Of a stretch of DNA of 16,482 nucleotides, positions 1 through 6,821 are shown piece after piece. The DNA is from JBFLYZ01 sp040756415 (lineage in GTDB: Bacteria; Bacteroidota; Bacteroidia; JADZBD01). The stretch spans positions 1 through 16,482 of the forward strand of contig JBFLYZ010000073.1 in assembly GCA_040756415.1 (NCBI GenBank), given 5' to 3'. The first letter of the stretch is position 1. Every line of letters starts with the position of its first letter. Made by a program: the position numbers and the translations under genes. The notes under the pieces were generated by a model, which was not told the origin of the DNA, did no database searches, and saw only the letters and a list, made by a program, of their open reading frames with translations.

Positions 1-3000
1 AGGGTTTTGATGTTTTCATCCACCTCTACAAGCACAGCATCTTTTTCGCTGAGTTCTTTCACTATCTCGAGTGAGGAGGCGAGGGTTTCAGAACAAATAT
101 AGGATTTATTATTCGATACGGAGGCGTCAATTTCGCCCGAAGATTGTATGGTCAGGCTGATCTTGTCGGTCACCTCTAACCCCTTGTCTTTCCGCATGTT
201 CTGTATGCGGTTGACCAGCTCACGGGCTATGCCTTCCTCCCTTAAACGGGGGGTAATGGTCACATCCAGCGCCACGGTTATCATGCCCTGGTTGGCCACC
301 TTCCAGCCCGGTATATCCACCGGTATGATCTCCACATCTTCGTTTTCCAACGTGTACGCGGTGCCGTTGACCTGCACTTCCGCCCTGCCGGTGCGCTCCA
401 TGGCTAAAATGATCGACTGGGCATGTTCCGCGGCATAGGCCTGCACGGCTTTCATATCCTTGCCGCATTTCTTTCCGAGGGTCTTGAAGTTCAGCTTCAG
501 GTTCTTCACGATCTGGGTATCGCTCTCGTTTACAAATTCTATCTCCTTTACATTCACTTCCGAAAGTATCAGCTCTTTTACCCCCTCCAGCCGCTTGCGG
601 AACGATTCATCCAATACAGGTATGCGCACTTTATGGAGCGGCTGGCGCACGCGTATGTTCTCCTTTTTACGGATGGAAAGGATCATGGATGTAACCTTCT
701 GGGCTATATCCATGCGTTGCTCCAGCTCTTTATCGATCAGGTTCTTCTCCGCACGGGTAAGCAGGGACAGGTGCACCGAATCGGCCGAGAGCGGGGTTCC
801 GTATTTTTTCGCTTGCCCGCGCACTCCATCGCTCAGGTTCCTGTACAGCCAGTCGGCAAAAAAGGGGGCAATGGGCGACATGAGCTGGCTGACCACCATG
901 AGGCATTCGTAAAGCGTTTCGTAGGCCGCTTTCTTGTCCTCGCTCATCTCTCCCCCGCCTGCCACCTGCACAAGCTTGTCGCCCTGGCGGGCAGGTTTCC
1001 AGAAGCGCCTGCGTGAAAGGCGAACGTACCAGTTGCTCAGGTGCTCATCCACAAATTCCTCTATGGCCCGGCCGGCCGGGGTGGGATCGTAATCGTCCAT
1101 GTGGCGCGTAACCGTTTCCACCAGCGAATGCAGGCGCGAGATGATCCAGCGGTCGAGCTCGCTGCGCTTTTCCACCGGAACAATGTTCTGCTCATCGATC
1201 TGGAAACGGTCGATGTTGGCGTAGAGCGCAAAGAACGAATACGTATTGTACAAAGTGCTGAAAAAGCCGGTTTGCTTTTCTTTTACGCCTTCTATATCGA
1301 ACTTCAGGTTATCCCAGGGCGAGGCGTTGGTGATCATGTACCAGCGCGTGGCATCCGGGCCGAACTTATCGAGCGTGTCGAAAGGATCTACCGCGTTGCC
1401 CAGGCGCTTGCTCATTTTATTGCCGTTCTTGTCGAGCACCAGGCCATTGCTCACTACGTTCTTATACGCCACCGAATCGAAACACAGGGTGGCGATGGCG
1501 TGCAGGGTATAGAACCAGCCGCGGGTCTGGTCTACGCCTTCGGCAATAAAATCTGCGGGGAAGTACCGCTTTTCATCAATGAGCTCCCTGTTCTCAAATG
1601 GATAGTGGATTTGGGCATAAGGCATCGCCCCGGAATCGAACCATACATCAATCAGGTCGTTTTCACGATACATTTTCCTGCCGGAATCCGATACCAGAAC
1701 GATACGATCGATATAGGGCTTATGCAGATCAAGGTCGTTACCAAAGCTAAAGTCAGAGCTTATTCCTTTCGCCTCCGCTTTTTCCACTTCCCGTTTCAGC
1801 TCTTCTACCGAACCGATGCATTTTTCTTCTTTGCCGTCATCGGTTCTCCATACGGGCAGCGGAATGCCCCAGAAGCGCGAGCGCGACAGGTTCCAGTCCT
1901 GCAGGTTATTGAGCCATTCGCCAAAACGGCCGGTACCCGTATGCTCCGGCTTCCAGTTAATGGTCCTGTTCAGCTCCGCCAGCCTTTCACGGCAGGCGGT
2001 TACTTTTACGAACCAACTGTCGAGCGGGTAATACAGCACCGGCTTGTCTGTTCTCCAGCAATGCGGGTAGCTGTGCTCGTACTTCTCTATTTTGAACGCC
2101 TTGCCTTCCAACTTCAGCTTAAGCGCGATCCTTTCATCCACCGAGAGGTACTCTTTCAATTCGGGTATGAACTTTTTCAGCCGTTCCTTTTGCTCCCGGA
2201 AATCCTTCTCTTCCTCTTCTTTGCTCAGGTATTCGCGCTTAACGTACTCCCCGGCCAGGCCCCAATCCCGGTCATACACTTCTTTCACGAAGCGTCCGCG
2301 CTTGTCCACGAGCGGGCTCCAGTTCCCGTCTTCGTCCTTCACGAGTATGGAGGGCACGTTGTTGAGCTTGCAGGCGCGGAAGTCGTCAGCCCCGAAAACC
2401 GAAGCCGTGTGCACAATGCCCGTTCCGTCCTCCGTAGTAACAAAATCGGCCGGGATCACGCGGAAGGCATCGCCTTCGCTGGGCTGAACAAAAGGCAGTA
2501 ACTGCTCGTAGTGGATGCCGATCAGTTGCCGGCCCTTGAATTCCGCCACAACCCGGAAAGGAATGTGCTTGTCGCCAGCCTTGTATTCTTCCAGCTTCAG
2601 CTCCGCGTTCTTTTGCGGGAAATATTTCCCAAGCAGGTCTTTGGCAAGAATCACGGTTACCGGCCGGTGCGAATACGGGTTGAAGGTCTTTACGGCCACA
2701 TAATCGATGCTTTCTCCTATCGCCAGCGCGCAGTTGGCCGGCAGGGTCCATGGGGTGGTGGTCCAGGCCAGGAAAAAAACGTCCTGCTCCGCTTTAAACG
2801 GGAGCTTCGCGGTTTCAGTCACTTTGAACTGGGCGACTATAGAAGTATCTTTTACGTTGCGGTAGCAGCCCGGCTGGTTGAGCTCGTGCGTGCTCAGGCC
2901 GGTGCCTGCGGCAGGCGAATAGGGCTGTATGGTGTAGCCTTTGTAAAGAAGCTGCTTATCGTACAGGTTCCTGAGCAGCCACCATACGCTTTCAATATAG

Positions 3001-3464
3001 CTGTTGTCGTAGGTAATGTACGGGTGCTCCATATCCACCCAGTAACCCATGATGCGCGTAAGCTCTTCCCACTTATCCTGGTACTTCATCACCTCCTTGC
3101 GGCAGGCCTTATTGTATTCTTCAATGGATATCTTCTTCCCGATGTCTTCTTTCGTAATGCCGAGCGTTTTTTCAACAGCCAGCTCGATCGGGAGGCCGTG
3201 CGTATCCCATCCCGCCTTGCGCCTCACCTGTTTGCCCTTAAGGGTCTGGTAGCGGCAAAAAAGGTCTTTGATGGTGCGCGCCATCACGTGGTGTATGCCC
3301 GGCATGCCGTTGGCCGAAGGGGGGCCTTCATAGAATACAAAGGGATCTTTTCCTTCGCGCTCGCTCACGCTGCGTTCGAAAATATTTTCCCGTTCCCACC
3401 ATGCGAGTATATCTTTCCCTATCTGGGGAAGGTTCAATGATTTATATTCCGGGTACTTGCTCAT
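1..3464 (-). CDS. ileS: isoleucyl-tRNA synthetase (3' end outside window)
   Basis: Class I aminoacyl-tRNA synthetase that charges tRNA-Ile with isoleucine in the cytoplasm and edits misactivated valine. The frame is open from ATG at 3464 to the left edge (1154 codons visible); the C-terminus is missing. The N-terminus reads MSKYPEYKSLNLPQ. The HIGH-type signature is altered to PGIHH (residues 55-59) in the context EGPPSANGMPGIHH. It is followed by GWDTHGLPIE at about residues 85-94, typical of IleS. The second signature is KMSKR (683-687) rather than KMSKS, then LGN. The motif WFDSGAMPYA lies near residue 620. KMSKR and a length above 1100 residues fit the long eukaryote-like IleS group; this assignment is inferred by eye. 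It starts 15 bases after the RidA-like gene on the same strand, so co-transcription is likely. No Shine-Dalgarno sequence is evident. Confidence 0.97.
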   Translation of the reverse strand, partial: MSKYPEYKSLNLPQIGKDILAWWERENIFERSVSEREGKDPFVFYEGPPSANGMPGIHHVMARTIKDLFCRYQTLKGKQVRRKAGWDTHGLPIELAVEKTLGITKEDIGKKISIEEYNKACRKEVMKYQDKWEELTRIMGYWVDMEHPYITYDNSYIESVWWLLRNLYDKQLLYKGYTIQPYSPAAGTGLSTHELNQPGCYRNVKDTSIVAQFKVTETAKLPFKAEQDVFFLAWTTTPWTLPANCALAIGESIDYVAVKTFNPYSHRPVTVILAKDLLGKYFPQKNAELKLEEYKAGDKHIPFRVVAEFKGRQLIGIHYEQLLPFVQPSEGDAFRVIPADFVTTEDGTGIVHTASVFGADDFRACKLNNVPSILVKDEDGNWSPLVDKRGRFVKEVYDRDWGLAGEYVKREYLSKEEEEKDFREQKERLKKFIPELKEYLSVDERIALKLKLEGKAFKIEKYEHSYPHCWRTDKPVLYYPLDSWFVKVTACRERLAELNRTINWKPEHTGTGRFGEWLNNLQDWNLSRSRFWGIPLPVWRTDDGKEEKCIGSVEELKREVEKAEAKGISSDFSFGNDLDLHKPYIDRIVLVSDSGRKMYRENDLIDVWFDSGAMPYAQIHYPFENRELIDEKRYFPADFIAEGVDQTRGWFYTLHAIATLCFDSVAYKNVVSNGLVLDKNGNKMSKRLGNAVDPFDTLDKFGPDATRWYMITNASPWDNLKFDIEGVKEKQTGFFSTLYNTYSFFALYANIDRFQIDEQNIVPVEKRSELDRWIISRLHSLVETVTRHMDDYDPTPAGRAIEEFVDEHLSNWYVRLSRRRFWKPARQGDKLVQVAGGGEMSEDKKAAYETLYECLMVVSQLMSPIAPFFADWLYRNLSDGVRGQAKKYGTPLSADSVHLSLLTRAEKNLIDKELEQRMDIAQKVTSMILSIRKKENIRVRQPLHKVRIPVLDESFRKRLEGVKELILSEVNVKEIEFVNESDTQIVKNLKLNFKTLGKKCGKDMKAVQAYAAEHAQSIILAMERTGRAEVQVNGTAYTLENEDVEIIPVDIPGWKVANQGMITVALDVTITPRLREEGIARELVNRIQNMRKDKGLEVTDKISLTIQSSGEIDASVSNNKSYICSETLASSLEIVKELSEKDAVLVEVDENIKT

Positions 3465-3479
3465 TCAATAAAAAAGCGA

Positions 3480-3896
3480 CTAGATAGCAGCGATGACTTT
3501 TAACTCAATAGCGATCGGAGTGGGCAGGCAATTGATCTCGATGGTGGTGCGGCAGGGCGGATTCTCCTTAAAGTACTCGGCCCATAGCTTATTGTACTTC
3601 TGAAAATCATCTTTCATGTTGGTCAGAAAGACCGTTACATCCACGATCTTGTCCCAGCCGCTGCCGGCCTCTTCCAGTATATATCTTACATTCTTAAACA
3701 CCGAATGGCACTGCGCTTCGATATCGTACGAAACGATCTCTCCGTTCTCATTCAGCTCCACACCGGGTATCTTTTTGGTTCCGCGCTCGCGCGGGCCTAC
3801 CCCGGAAAGGAAGAGCAGGTTACCTACCCTGCGTGCATGCGGGTACAGGCCAACCGGCTCCGGTGCCTTTTTCGATTCTATGCCTTCGTCTGCCAT
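3480..3896 (-). CDS. RidA/YjgF-family deaminase, 2-aminomuconate deaminase-like
   Basis: Predicted 138-residue cytoplasmic Rid-family protein. Family members hydrolyse reactive enamine/imine intermediates or, in one branch, deaminate 2-aminomuconate in tryptophan/aminophenol breakdown. Seen in the sequence: an N-terminal segment with KAPEPVGLYPHARR, then LFLSGVGPR (28-36), the central VFKNVRYILEEAG (66-78), VDVTVFLTNMKDF-like strand and helix (86-98), and the C-terminal CRTTIEINCLPTP (115-127) with IELKVIAAI. R116 and E131 match the substrate-binding Arg and Glu positions of the family. The N-terminal extension and the PHARR...LFLSG pattern look closer to AmnD-type deaminases than to canonical RidA, which is about 126 residues. 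Its ATG directly abuts the stop of the upstream membrane protein and it ends 15 bases before ileS. A threonine dehydratase-related role would suit the ileS neighbour, but the substrate is not decided by sequence. Confidence 0.9.
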   Translation of the reverse strand: MADEGIESKKAPEPVGLYPHARRVGNLLFLSGVGPRERGTKKIPGVELNENGEIVSYDIEAQCHSVFKNVRYILEEAGSGWDKIVDVTVFLTNMKDDFQKYNKLWAEYFKENPPCRTTIEINCLPTPIAIELKVIAAI

Positions 3897-4085
3897 TTAC
3901 TTTCTTGATGCCGAGAGAACGGTCACTGCCATCATGATCAGCCCCACTCCCATGCCGGCAAATAGCCCGATCTTGATATCCTGGAAATACCAGCCGCCCG
4001 CCATGCCCAGGAACATGCATCCTGCCAGGAGCAGGCTTCCGGCCTTCTGGGCCGCGGCTTTCCGTTCCTTGTTGTTGTTTTCCAT
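3897..4085 (-). CDS. small two-helix membrane protein, hypothetical
   Basis: A 62-residue protein starting MENNNKERKAAAQKAGS. The charged, probably cytoplasmic N-terminus is followed by two hydrophobic segments, about residues 15-34 and 40-58, separated by the short polar turn QDIKI, and it ends SASRK. This gives a hairpin-like inner-membrane protein. There is no cleavable signal peptide or catalytic motif, and I do not recognise the family. Its TAA stop (3899-3897) is immediately followed by the ATG of the RidA-like gene at 3896, a zero-base junction that supports it as a real, translationally coupled gene. A candidate bacteroidetal promoter lies about 25 bases upstream. Function unknown. 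Confidence 0.75.
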   Translation of the reverse strand: MENNNKERKAAAQKAGSLLLAGCMFLGMAGGWYFQDIKIGLFAGMGVGLIMMAVTVLSASRK

Positions 4086-4110
4086 ATGCTATGCCTTTGA
4101 AAAAGGACTG

Positions 4111-4141
4111 CGAAAATAGGCTTTTGAGAGGAGATACGCAA
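4111..4141 (-). promoter_or_regulatory. candidate -33/-7 promoter for the membrane protein-RidA-ileS cluster
   Basis: On the minus strand TTG (4141-4139) is followed after 20 bases by TATTTTCG (4118-4111). This matches the Bacteroidota sigma-ABfr pattern of TTG/TTTG at -33 and TAnnTTTG at -7 with one mismatch. Transcription would begin near 4105, leaving a leader of about 20 bases before the ATG at 4085. Pattern match only. Confidence 0.35.
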
Positions 4142-4147
4142 TTGTGA

Positions 4148-4510
4148 TCATTGCTCGGTGTATTCCTTTCTTTTTACCAGGAAATAATAGTCGTTCTCCA
4201 GGGGCAGGTAGCCGAACTCGTAGCAGAAATAGTAGCGGGCTCCCTTTTTGGTGGTGTAGATGTTGGTGTAATAGGAAAAATCAAATCCTTTCTGGGCCAG
4301 TTTGGCCTTGGTGGTTTTTGCCGTTTCACCGGTTACCAGTTCTTCCAGTATCCTGCGGTTCTTCCTCAGCACGTTGTTGACATTGCGAACAAAGTTGTTC
4401 GAGTCGCTGTTCAGCTTATTGTTATAGGCGTTGCGGCACATATCGGAACAGAATTTTTTATCCGCCCGGCCCTTGATGGGCTCACCGCATTCGAGGCAGC
4501 TCTTGCTCAT
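4148..4510 (-). CDS. zinc-ribbon protein, hypothetical (DUF2116-like N-terminus)
   Basis: A 120-residue soluble protein beginning MSKSCLECGEPIKGRADKKF. Cysteines C5 and C8 (CLEC) and C21 and C25 (CSDMC) form a CxxC...CxxxC zinc-binding knuckle like those called DUF2116 zinc ribbons. The rest has no obvious enzyme motif: a basic helical part (VRNVNNVLRKNRRILEEL, about 41-58), then an aromatic-rich C-terminal half with FDFSYYTNIYTTKKGARYYF (76-95) and ENDYYFLVKRKEY (104-116). The family seems to be common and uncharacterised in Bacteroidota (from memory, not searched). It lies 62 bases upstream of the membrane protein-RidA-ileS cluster on the same strand and divergently from ssb. A nucleic-acid-binding role is only a guess from the zinc ribbon. 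Confidence 0.85.
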   Translation of the reverse strand: MSKSCLECGEPIKGRADKKFCSDMCRNAYNNKLNSDSNNFVRNVNNVLRKNRRILEELVTGETAKTTKAKLAQKGFDFSYYTNIYTTKKGARYYFCYEFGYLPLENDYYFLVKRKEYTEQ

Positions 4511-4532
4511 GTTAGCGATTGTTTTTCAGGAA

Positions 4533-4562
4533 CTAAGATAGTAAAAAATATTCGATTACAAA
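4533..4562 (-). promoter_or_regulatory. candidate promoter of the zinc-ribbon gene
   Basis: On the minus strand TTTG (4562-4559) is followed after 18 bases by TATCTTAG (4540-4533), one mismatch from TAnnTTTG. It sits 22 bases upstream of the ATG at 4510. The -33 element lies inside the intergenic repeat at 4556-4585, so anything binding the repeat could affect this promoter. The spacing is slightly short for the class. Confidence 0.3.
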
Positions 4563-4585
4563 CGTTTACAATCAATAAAATCCGG
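4556..4585. repeat. dispersed intergenic repeat, copy A
   Basis: Thirty bases that recur at 14877-14906 with a single difference (T here, C there, at the 21st base). The first 20 bases are TTACAAACGTTTACAATCAA, ending in a common AAAATCCGG. The unit contains two direct half-sites beginning TTACAA exactly 10 bases apart, around the palindromic core AAACGTTT. This copy sits in the divergent region between the zinc-ribbon gene and ssb, overlapping the candidate promoter of the former. Confidence 0.8.
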
Positions 4586-4589
4586 ATAC

Positions 4590-4659
4590 AAGCGCTTATT
4601 AACCGAGTCGGCCAGCGGGGTCACCGCACCTTTGCACCGTCAATTCAACAAAGCGCTTT
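4590..4659. promoter_or_regulatory. ssb upstream region: two AAGCGCTT palindromes and a possible -7 element
   Basis: AAGCGCTT occurs at 4590-4597 and, extended to the perfect 10-base palindrome AAAGCGCTTT, at 4650-4659. Between them CACCTTTG (4627-4634) followed by CAC resembles the TAnnTTTG -7 element with one mismatch, which would give a leader of roughly 90 bases before ssb. No convincing -33 element is seen. The palindromes could be operator sites on either side of the start point; no regulator is identified. Confidence 0.3.
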
Positions 4660-4729
4660 CCGCCAGGGCGAACCGGGCGGGGTTGACAGAAAAACAAAAA
4701 GAAATACTAACTATTAAAAAAAGAAAACA

Positions 4730-5068
4730 ATGAACGCATTACGTAACAAAGTACAGTTGATCGGAAACCTGGGCGCGAATCCTGAGATCAAGACCCTGGA
4801 TGGCGGAAAGAAGCTCGCTAAGCTGAGCCTGGCCACCAACGAAAGCTACAAGAACGCCAAGGGCGAGAAAGTGACCGAAACACAGTGGCACAACCTGGTA
4901 GCCTGGGGCAAACTGGCCGAAATCATTGAAAAATACCTGATGAAAGGCAGCGAGGTTGCGGTGGAAGGAAAGCTCATCAGCCGCAGCTACTCGGACAAAG
5001 AAGGCGCCAAGCGCTATATTACCGAGATACAGGTGAGCGAACTGCTGATGCTGGGCGGCAAGAAATAA
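4730..5068 (+). CDS. ssb: single-stranded DNA-binding protein, short form
   Basis: A 112-residue OB-fold protein that coats single-stranded DNA during replication, repair and recombination. Diagnostic segments are the N-terminal NKVQLIGNLGANPEIKTLDG (6-25), LAKLSLATNESYK (29-41), TETQWHNLVAWGKLAEI (49-65), the strand MKGSEVAVEGKLISRSYSDK, and YITEIQVSELLMLGGKK at the end. The long disordered linker and acidic DDDIPF-type tip of E. coli SSB (178 residues) are absent; the protein stops right after the OB fold. Short SSBs like this occur in Bacteroidota, often beside a longer paralogue elsewhere in the genome. The start follows an A-rich stretch with no Shine-Dalgarno sequence, typical of the phylum. 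It is a single plus-strand gene ended by the hairpin at 5088-5117. Confidence 0.95.
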   Translation: MNALRNKVQLIGNLGANPEIKTLDGGKKLAKLSLATNESYKNAKGEKVTETQWHNLVAWGKLAEIIEKYLMKGSEVAVEGKLISRSYSDKEGAKRYITEIQVSELLMLGGKK

Positions 5069-5087
5069 GCCCCGCTGACGCAAACGG

Positions 5088-5118
5088 AAAGTCCCCTGCC
5101 CGAGGCGGGGGACTTTTT
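5088..5118. terminator. intrinsic terminator, probably bidirectional
   Basis: AAAGTCCCC (5088-5096) pairs with GGGGACTTT (5108-5116), and the stem continues inward through TGCC/GGCG to a three-base loop, giving about 13 base pairs. On the plus strand it ends in five T residues and lies 20 bases after the ssb stop. On the minus strand it follows the response-regulator stop by about 10 bases with a weaker TTTCCGTTTG tail. It therefore separates two convergent units. Confidence 0.85.
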
Positions 5119-5125
5119 CATTTCT

Positions 5126-5557
5126 TTATTTTTTACCTGCGTGCGCCACCGTATAGGTGCTGCATATATCCCTGATCACCACCACCAGGTCCTGGAAATC
5201 GAAGGGCTTGGTAACATGCCGCGAGGCGCCCAATTCCTGGGTATAGATCCTGTCTTCTTCCGATATACAGGTGGAGAATATGATCACATTAAGGTTGCGG
5301 AAACGCGCATCGGAGCGTATCTCCTTCAGCGCCACGCGCCCGTCCTTTTTAGGCATGTTCAGGTCAAGCAGGATCAGGTCGGGTAACAGGTGCGCTTGCC
5401 CCGATATACTGTTCAGGTAGGCGATCAGCTCTTCCCCGTCCTTCACAAAATCCACGGTATGATCCAGGTCGGCCTCCTTGAAAGCAAGTGAAGCAAAGAA
5501 CCTGTCATCTTTGTCATCGTCAGCTATAAGAATTTTCAATTTGCCTGCTTGCTTCAT
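5126..5557 (-). CDS. single-domain response regulator (CheY/Rcp1-like)
   Basis: A 143-residue receiver domain with no output domain. Conserved features: acidic cluster ADDDKDD (12-18), phosphoacceptor D65 in LILLDLNMPKKDG, switch S95 in VIIFSTC, and K117 in VTKPF. The receptor-like insert after the first helix resembles Rcp1-type regulators paired with phytochrome-like kinases. It should take phosphate from the upstream hybrid kinases and act through protein-protein contacts or as a phosphate shuttle. Its ATG lies 38 bases inside the 3' end of the upstream kinase gene, implying translational coupling, and it is the last gene before the shared terminator. The C-terminal tail AHAGKK is short, so nothing is missing from the domain. 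Confidence 0.95.
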   Translation of the reverse strand: MKQAGKLKILIADDDKDDRFFASLAFKEADLDHTVDFVKDGEELIAYLNSISGQAHLLPDLILLDLNMPKKDGRVALKEIRSDARFRNLNVIIFSTCISEEDRIYTQELGASRHVTKPFDFQDLVVVIRDICSTYTVAHAGKK

Positions 5558-6821
5558 GTTGCGTTTGTTGGGTTACCGGTAATGAAATGACAAAGGTCGA
5601 GCCCTGGTTGGGCTTGCTGCGGGCATGAATATAGCCCTTGTGCTGTTCGACTATTTTTTTGCAGATGGCCAGGCCAATGCCGGTGCCCTCGCTGTGGTCG
5701 TTCAGCCTTTTGAACAGGGTGAATATCTGCTCTGAATACACCTCATCGAAACCGATGCCGTTATCACGTATATAGATATTGCAATACTGCTGGCCATTGG
5801 CCGCTTTCCCTCCCGCAATGCTGCCGGTATCGCAGGATATCGTGATCTCGGGCGGAACCCCGGGCCGGGAGAATTTGAGGGCGTTGGAGATAATGTTCTG
5901 GAAGAGCTGCCGTATCTGCCCTGGCACCACGGCCAGTACCGGAAGCCGTTCTACGCTGACCCTTGCCCCGGACTCTTTGATCTTGAGCTCCAGGTCAACC
6001 AGTATCTCATCCACAATGGTATTGAGCTCGGTCTGCACGAAAAAGTCCTGGCCCGAAGTGAGCCTGGAATAGACCAGTATGTCTTTGATCAGCTTCTGCA
6101 GGCGCTGGGCGCTGTCCTGCATGCGCTGTACATAGTATTTGCCCTCCTTGTCCAGCGCGGCTGTATACTTGGTCTTCAGCAGGTCGCCATAGGTCTGTAT
6201 CTTCCTGAGCGGCTCCTGCAGATCGTGCGAAGCCACATAGGCGAACCGCTCCAGCTCGGCATTGGCGCTTTCGAGCGTTTTGATGTTTTCGAGCAACTGC
6301 CTGTTCAGCTCATTGACCTGCTCTTCGGAATGTTTCCTTTCCTTGATCTCCGTCTGCAGGCTTTTGTTGGCCGCTATCAGTTTCTCCTCCTGCTCCATGA
6401 GCTGTTGCGTTTTGCGGTACAGGTCAACGAATACCGCCACTTTCGCTTTCAGCAACTGCGGCTTGATCGGCTTGTAGATGTAATCCACGGCCCCTGTCTT
6501 ATACCCCTCGTACACTTTCTCATCGCTGTAGCTGTAAGCCGTAATGAAGATGATGGGTATCTTTTTGAAGCGGTCGTTATCATAGATCAACGATGCGGTC
6601 TCGAAGCCCGAAAGCCCGGGCATCTTCACATCCATCAGAATAAGGTTGAAATCCCTTTCCTTGAGCAATATTTTCAGCGCTTCCCTGCCCGAGTTAGCCT
6701 TGGTAAGCTTATACCCCTCGGGAGCCAGTATGCTTTCAATGGAGATGAGGTTATCCTCCCGGTCATCGACCAGCAATATCTTGATCTCTGATATATACTG
6801 TTTTATTTTTTGTAAAGCCAT
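5520..6821 (-). CDS. receiver-histidine kinase (N-terminal REC, HisKA, HATPase)
   Basis: Predicted 433-residue cytoplasmic kinase using the start MALQKIKQYISEIKIL at 6821. An upstream in-frame ATG at 6896 would add 25 residues encoded inside the preceding gene without receiver homology, so it is rejected. Order of domains: receiver at about 13-130 (DD at 19-20, phosphoacceptor D64 in ILMDVKMPG, K118 in YKPIK); coiled coil at about 138-190; HisKA with phospho-acceptor H199 in FAYVASHDLQEPLRK; HATPase with N-box NIISNALKFS (309-318), DNGIGFD (353-359) and GTGIGLAI (379-386). There is no transmembrane segment or sensor domain other than the receiver, so it probably relays signals from the large hybrid kinase. 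Its start overlaps the end of that gene by 19 bases and its end overlaps the response regulator by 38. Confidence 0.95.
   Translation of the reverse strand: MALQKIKQYISEIKILLVDDREDNLISIESILAPEGYKLTKANSGREALKILLKERDFNLILMDVKMPGLSGFETASLIYDNDRFKKIPIIFITAYSYSDEKVYEGYKTGAVDYIYKPIKPQLLKAKVAVFVDLYRKTQQLMEQEEKLIAANKSLQTEIKERKHSEEQVNELNRQLLENIKTLESANAELERFAYVASHDLQEPLRKIQTYGDLLKTKYTAALDKEGKYYVQRMQDSAQRLQKLIKDILVYSRLTSGQDFFVQTELNTIVDEILVDLELKIKESGARVSVERLPVLAVVPGQIRQLFQNIISNALKFSRPGVPPEITISCDTGSIAGGKAANGQQYCNIYIRDNGIGFDEVYSEQIFTLFKRLNDHSEGTGIGLAICKKIVEQHKGYIHARSKPNQGSTFVISLPVTQQTQHEASRQIENSYS

Noticed and set aside
1041..2501. Long plus-strand open frame of 486 codons opposite ileS
   Set aside because: Complementary to a fully recognisable synthetase; this is an antisense shadow of codon bias with no recognisable protein features.
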